From contig JASLNT010000128.1 in the NCBI GenBank assembly GCA_030745875.1, forward strand, positions 23,502 through 87,501: a DNA stretch of 64,000 nucleotides, given 5' to 3'. Position numbers and translations under genes: made by a program. The stretch is from Phycisphaerae bacterium (GTDB lineage: Bacteria; Planctomycetota; Phycisphaerae; SM23-33). This document shows positions 60,519-64,000 of this stretch, piece by piece; position 1 is the stretch's first letter, and every line of letters begins with the position of its first letter. The notes below the pieces were generated by a model, which saw only the letters and a list, made by a program, of their open reading frames with translations, was not told the DNA's origin and searched no databases.

Positions 60519-60590
60519 GTGTTATCGGCGCCGCAGGTTCGCTCCGCCTTCGGCGGATCTTCGACCCGGCGGACACACGCTGGTTGTGCG
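60519..60590 (-). repeat. attC-like site A (downstream of the small membrane-protein gene)
   Basis: Shares GTGTTATCGGCGCCGCAGGT (60519-60538) and GGCGGACACACG (60568-60579) with site B. Read on the minus strand it starts GCACAAC then CAGCG, then the TGTGTCCGCC arm, and folds back through TCCGCC/GGCGGA. The outer GTT core is missing at its far end, so it looks degraded or terminal. Confidence 0.5.
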
Positions 60591-60606
60591 ACTCTATTCT
60601 ATCCGG

Positions 60607-60843
60607 TCATTTACCGGTTTCGTTTGTGAGAAATCTCACAATGTGATCATTATATAGAAGGATGATCATGCACAGAATAAAAGTGTGTATGCTGATGTTG
60701 AACCAGAAGCCAAATGCATTTTCGTTTCGTCTTCTATACCAACTCGCACCGAGCGAAATACCTGAAATGAGTTCAAGAATGATCACCAATGCAATAGGGC
60801 CGACGAATACATAAGGAATATTCACGCCCGAGATCTCAATCAT
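60607..60843 (-). CDS. Small two-helix membrane protein (cassette gene)
   Basis: A 78-residue protein of unknown family. Two hydrophobic segments (about 9-32 and 47-67) flank a basic loop (SWYRRRNENAFG). The ATG is only 17 bases after the attC-like core GTTATACC, typical spacing for an integron cassette gene, and AGGA lies 12 bases upstream. Sites A and B frame the gene at a spacing of about 350 bases. Base composition is visibly more AT-rich than the neighbours, consistent with acquisition. Confidence 0.65.
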   Translation of the reverse strand: MIEISGVNIPYVFVGPIALVIILELISGISLGASWYRRRNENAFGFWFNISIHTFILCMIILLYNDHIVRFLTNETGK

Positions 60844-60859
60844 TCTGGTTCAGTTTCCT

Positions 60860-60934
60860 GGTATAACGTCTAGTGTTATCGGCGCCGCAGGTCCGCCGCA
60901 GGTTCCTCATAGGCGGACACACGTCTGTTATGCC
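60860..60934 (-). repeat. attC-like site B (upstream of the small membrane-protein gene)
   Basis: 75 bases. On the minus strand it begins GGCATAAC, spacer AGACG, then TGTGTCCGCC; after a hairpin tip it returns through GGCGCCGATAACAC, spacer TAGAC and GTTATACC. The outer boxes are complementary (GGCATAAC / GTTATACC, one mismatch) with 5-base unpaired spacers, as in integron attC sites. Confidence 0.6.
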
Positions 60935-61038
60935 ATCTAATTGGGCAATCTGCTGGCGTCAGTATCCCACGCGACGGGTGAGTGTGCAACTGCGCCGGGC
61001 AGCTCCGTGCGTCAAATTCACAGGAGGATTAGACGACT

Positions 61039-62655
61039 TCAATCCGCATCCGGGCCGGATTCCACCACCACCCGAAAACCGAAGTCGGCACGCCGATCGC
61101 CCGGAGCGCTCCTGCCCCGCATGGCCGAGCGGCATGACGGGGCATCGTTACTCCACGAACCCCCGCGCTGAACGCGGTGCTTTAACGCTGTGGCGTTCTG
61201 GGGATCAACGTTCTTCGCCTTGGCGTAAGATCTGCCGTCGAACCCGTCACGGCACCATTCCCATACATTTCCGTGCATATCGTACAGGCCGAAGGCGTTG
61301 GGCTTCTTCCGGCCGACCGGTTGGGACCTGCCCCCGCTGTTGGCTTTGAACCACCCGTAGGAGCCCAGGTCCTTGTCATCGTCGCCGAAGCTGAAGCGGG
61401 TCTTCGCGCCCGCCCGGCAGGCGTATTCCCACTGGGCTTCGGTGGGCAGCACGACCCGCTTTCCGGTCTTCTTCGACAATGCCTTGCAGAACGCCGTCGC
61501 ATCGTTCCACGTCGCCTGTTCCACCGGACCTCGAGCGCCATTGAACCTGCTGGGGTTCTTGCCCATGAGAGCCTGGTATTGCGATTGGGTCACCTCCGTC
61601 GCACCCATATAGAACGCCTTGCTGATCGTCACCTGACGTTGGGGGCCTTCGTTTGCCCGGTGACTCCTTTCCGTTGAAGGCGAGCCCATCAGGAACTTGC
61701 CCGCCGGGATCACCACCAGTTTCATCGTGACGCCTTTACCGAGGTCCAGGATGAGAACACCATGAGAGGCCAGGGCGGCGATCTTTTCCGTTGAAATGTC
61801 CACTCTTCCCTTGTCGGTCTTCAACGATATCGTCGTTTTGGCGCCGAGGGTTCCGACGATCCGGTCCGAACCTCTGCACTGAATGCGGATGCTCTTTCCG
61901 TCGGCGGAGAAGGCGGCCTTCATTATCTGGGCCAGCGGGACGGCCATTGCTCCGTAGCGTGTCTTGACGCTGAGCGACCGGTTGAGCACCATGCCCTCGA
62001 GACGAGTCTTGTCACGCAGTTCGACAGCCCACTGTCCGAGCTTGATCGAATCGGCCGGGAAGCCCGGGCGAATTCGACGGATGTCATTCAGCTTGACGGT
62101 AACATCTCCGCAGGCGCTGGCGATCCGAAACTGTTTGATGGTAACTGTCCCGACAAATGTATTTACATCCGCCTGGAGCGTGCTTCGCAATTTGAGCGGC
62201 CGGGCCATCGCCTCAGGAGCCTCGGCGTGATCGACAGACCAGGTCTTGTAGGCCTTCAGCACCTCCGCAACCCCCGCCCGTCGCGCCGGGATGTCGCTGG
62301 CGGAATGTCGAGAGACAATGAGCGACACGCCCGGACCCAGAGCGATAAGCTCCCGCCGGGCATGTTCACGCGTTTTGGCTGAGTCCAACGCCTTGACCAG
62401 TTTTTCGACCCGCTCGACAAGCCCAGGCCTGTCGTTAAGCCCTACGTTCAACTCCGCCAGTTTCGCCACGGGTATCTTCAGAACGTTGTCGGTCGCCAGG
62501 CGAATGGTGATTGCCTTGACGTTGCTGCGCCCGGTGATGACAGTCCCGTCGACAAGCTCGAATCGCAGTTCCCGTCCTCGAGCAGCGGCGGGCGGCTCGG
62601 CGGCCAGTGCGTTGCCCAAAGACACGGCGATAGCTATCACTGCAGTTGCGGTCAT
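61039..62655 (-). CDS. Secreted FGE/SUMF1-domain protein
   Basis: A 538-residue exported protein. Signal peptide (about 1-20, ending NALA). The N-terminal 300 residues hold three beta-rich, SH3-like stretches of one kind (FELVDGTVITGRS, VELRDKTRLEGMVL, LKTDKGRVDISTEKI). The C-terminal FGE domain (about 310-530) shows LVVIPAGKFLMGSPSTERS, VTQSQYQALMGKNPSRFNG, LPTEAQWEYACRAGA, NAFGLYDMHGNVWEWC and DFGFRVV. The fold is C-type-lectin-like; many such secreted copies are not true formylglycine-generating enzymes. The ATG at 62655 is set by the signal peptide. Confidence 0.88.
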   Translation of the reverse strand: MTATAVIAIAVSLGNALAAEPPAAARGRELRFELVDGTVITGRSNVKAITIRLATDNVLKIPVAKLAELNVGLNDRPGLVERVEKLVKALDSAKTREHARRELIALGPGVSLIVSRHSASDIPARRAGVAEVLKAYKTWSVDHAEAPEAMARPLKLRSTLQADVNTFVGTVTIKQFRIASACGDVTVKLNDIRRIRPGFPADSIKLGQWAVELRDKTRLEGMVLNRSLSVKTRYGAMAVPLAQIMKAAFSADGKSIRIQCRGSDRIVGTLGAKTTISLKTDKGRVDISTEKIAALASHGVLILDLGKGVTMKLVVIPAGKFLMGSPSTERSHRANEGPQRQVTISKAFYMGATEVTQSQYQALMGKNPSRFNGARGPVEQATWNDATAFCKALSKKTGKRVVLPTEAQWEYACRAGAKTRFSFGDDDKDLGSYGWFKANSGGRSQPVGRKKPNAFGLYDMHGNVWEWCRDGFDGRSYAKAKNVDPQNATALKHRVQRGGSWSNDAPSCRSAMRGRSAPGDRRADFGFRVVVESGPDAD

Positions 62656-62718
62656 GATCCTACTTTTCTCTCCGATATGAGTTCTTAATAAGCCCATTGG
62701 CTCGATCTGTGCGACTCG

Positions 62719-63489
62719 CTATTCCCATTCACAAATGAAACCGACAACGCTTCTGTTGTTCAAGGCAATGTCATGGAGCATGTGTCCCTTTGAGTTGGTG
62801 AACAGAGCAGCGTAGTGCTCGCCGGCGAGATTGCTCGGTTCGGACTCGTTCCAAAGGTTCCTGGTCACCGGTTTCCCATTGCCCCAACGCCAGCTTCCCT
62901 CTCTGTGTGCGTCGGTCGCTCCGACCCAGAGATTTGCTCGAAACGTCTTGGCGAGAAAAGCCAACTCTTCTGCGGTCTCAATATATGCAAGATGCCCTCC
63001 CATCTTCCTGCATAGCGCGTTTGCTTCCTTCCAGTGCGCATTGGAAGCAATCGCCAGATACGTGCGTCCCTTGAAAGAGACGCCGCAAACCTTCAATGCC
63101 GACGCTCTCGGTGTTACCGTTGGCGCATCGCCGACTCGATCGTCTATAGACTTGCGTATTCTCGCGATTTCCTGCTCCATTCTGATACCGACCAGTTCCG
63201 AGGCTCCTTTCCTCGCGGAATTGAAGCGTCTTATGGCGTTGCTTCCGGCGGTGAGGATTTTCTTGTCGCGGGCATTTCCGTAACGTGTCAGCAGTGGAGC
63301 GATAGACTTCTCGTACAATGCGTCAGCATCGCTGAGGGTCTTCTCGTAGTCTCCCGTTATCCTGGCAATGAGTATGTCGGAGGCGGATTTCTCCGCCGCC
63401 TTCTCGGAGGCTACGACAACAACTGCCCCCAGAAGCGATATAAACAGCAGTGCGGTAAGTATCTGTTTCACGTTTCTTGTCCTTTCCAT
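62719..63489 (-). CDS. Secreted C-type lectin-like domain protein
   Basis: A 256-residue protein with an N-terminal hydrophobic signal or anchor (about 8-27), a coiled helical stalk (30-120) and a C-type lectin-like domain (about 135-256). The domain shows HWKEANALCRKMGGHLAYI, LWVGATDAHREGSWRWGNG, WNESEPSNLAGEHYAAL and VVGFICEWE, including the two framing cysteines. EPS replaces the sugar-binding EPN, so calcium-dependent binding is possible but unproven. It sits between two FGE-domain genes on the same strand with short gaps and probably shares their transcript. Confidence 0.85.
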   Translation of the reverse strand: MERTRNVKQILTALLFISLLGAVVVVASEKAAEKSASDILIARITGDYEKTLSDADALYEKSIAPLLTRYGNARDKKILTAGSNAIRRFNSARKGASELVGIRMEQEIARIRKSIDDRVGDAPTVTPRASALKVCGVSFKGRTYLAIASNAHWKEANALCRKMGGHLAYIETAEELAFLAKTFRANLWVGATDAHREGSWRWGNGKPVTRNLWNESEPSNLAGEHYAALFTNSKGHMLHDIALNNRSVVGFICEWE

Positions 63490-63521
63490 GCTGAAGCGGG
63501 CCGATGGCGGGTGATTCGGTA

Positions 63522-63868
63522 TTACTGACTGTGCGTGACGCCGGGCGCCTTACCGTCACGGTCCCGGACCTTCGCTTCCGGTGTTCCGCCCGAATCAGCC
63601 TCGACCACCACTCGAAAACCGATGGTGTTCCAGTGGGTGTTGGGGTCGTGTTTTGCGCGGGCCGCAGCGCGGCAGCGATACGGATGGTCGCAGAACGAAG
63701 CTCCGCGGATAATACGGAACGTTCCGGTAGCCGGGCCTTTTGGGTCGATGGTTTTCGCGCTAGCGTAAGAATCGGCGTACCAACTGGCGCACCATTCCCA
63801 GACATTGCCGCTCATATCATACAAACCCCAGGCATTCGGCTTCTTCAGGCCGACCGGATGGGGTGGCT
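63522..63868 (-). pseudogene. FGE/SUMF1-domain gene truncated by an IS element
   Basis: The remaining C-terminal ~115 codons read HPVGLKKPNAWGLYDMSGNVWEWC, then RIIRGASFCDHPYRCRAAARAKHD and IGFRVVVEAD, parallel to the FGE gene at 61039. The frame continues from the right only through the IS border near 63864-63869, so the 5' part, including any signal peptide, is displaced beyond the element or lost. The first internal ATG could give a short useless fragment. It was probably a paralogue of its neighbour. Confidence 0.85.
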
Positions 63869-64000
63869 TGCACCCCGAAATTTGATCCAGGTGTTATGAG
63901 AGTTTCGAGTAGACTTTTAATCGAAAGGAATTCTCATGAAACGCAAGCGTCACACGCCACAGCAAGTGGTTCGAAAGTTACAGGAAGCTCAGGCCGCACT
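63864..64000 (+). mobile_element. Left end of an IS3-family insertion sequence (partial)
   Basis: The border has TGCACCCCGAAATTTGATCC near 63869-63888, like IS3-family terminal inverted repeats, followed about 50 bases later by a transposase start. The right end is outside the window, so target duplication cannot be checked. Confidence 0.75.
63936..64000 (+). CDS. IS3-family transposase OrfA (5' fragment)
   Basis: ATG at 63936 with AAAGGAA 6 bases upstream. The 21 visible codons read MKRKRHTPQQVVRKLQEAQA, the usual start of the helix-turn-helix OrfA of IS3-family elements. The gene runs off the window end; an overlapping orfB with the DDE domain should follow. Confidence 0.85.
   Translation, partial: MKRKRHTPQQVVRKLQEAQAA

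Overview
The window reads as a chromosomal segment of a Planctomycetota bacterium, most likely Phycisphaerae-like. This is inferred from gene content: secreted HzsA-like WD/heme proteins, formylglycine-enzyme (FGE/SUMF1) domain proteins, a WD40-TPR protein, a Tat-exported Gfo/Idh/MocA oxidoreductase and a type II secretion (T2SS) operon of unusual make-up. Base composition looks moderately GC-rich. I see no rRNA or tRNA gene and no CRISPR array.

Layout. Positions 1-5.5 kb carry housekeeping genes on the plus strand: proA, a Tat-type oxidoreductase, aspS and a CBS-domain protein, with two good intrinsic terminators. 5.5-11.05 kb is a tight six-gene minus-strand operon for metal and metalloid handling (mntP, ZIP transporter, arsC, zwf, a TIGR02757 gene, and a permease fused to a heavy-metal-associated domain). 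11.2-16.7 kb holds a tiny Tyr/Arg-rich lipoprotein, an SpoU/TrmH methyltransferase coupled to a heparinase-like lyase, a zinc-ribbon DedA-type membrane protein, an AMMECR1 protein and a small metallophosphoesterase.

16.7-39.0 kb is one minus-strand T2SS operon in the order gspE, (S23-type insert), gspF, G, H, I, J, K, L/PilM, M, D, lipoprotein. The centrepiece is an 11.6-kb secretin gene encoding 3863 residues. By my reading it has a signal peptide, a Pro/Thr linker, an N0 domain, 39 consecutive N1-type domains and one C-terminal secretin domain, whereas ordinary GspD has three N1-type domains. Pseudopilins carry acidic tails, while the secretin loops, GspK and the GspL tail carry Arg/Ser-rich low-complexity stretches. 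A four-helix-bundle (S23/IVP) gene bounded by inward-facing 7-bp tandem repeats sits exactly between gspE and gspF, and its repeat forms the start of gspF.

39-57 kb holds an EF-hand protein, a dCache-HAMP-SpoIIE phosphatase, and three large secreted HzsA-like proteins with one, two and three CXXCH motifs. These are interleaved with a secreted protein of unknown function and a GxxExxY gene framed by a near-perfect ~63-bp inverted repeat. 57-64 kb is accessory: a WD40-TPR protein, a small membrane-protein gene bounded by attC-like (integron-type) sites, an FGE-domain protein, a C-type-lectin-domain protein, and a second FGE gene cut by the left end of an IS3-family element that runs off the window.
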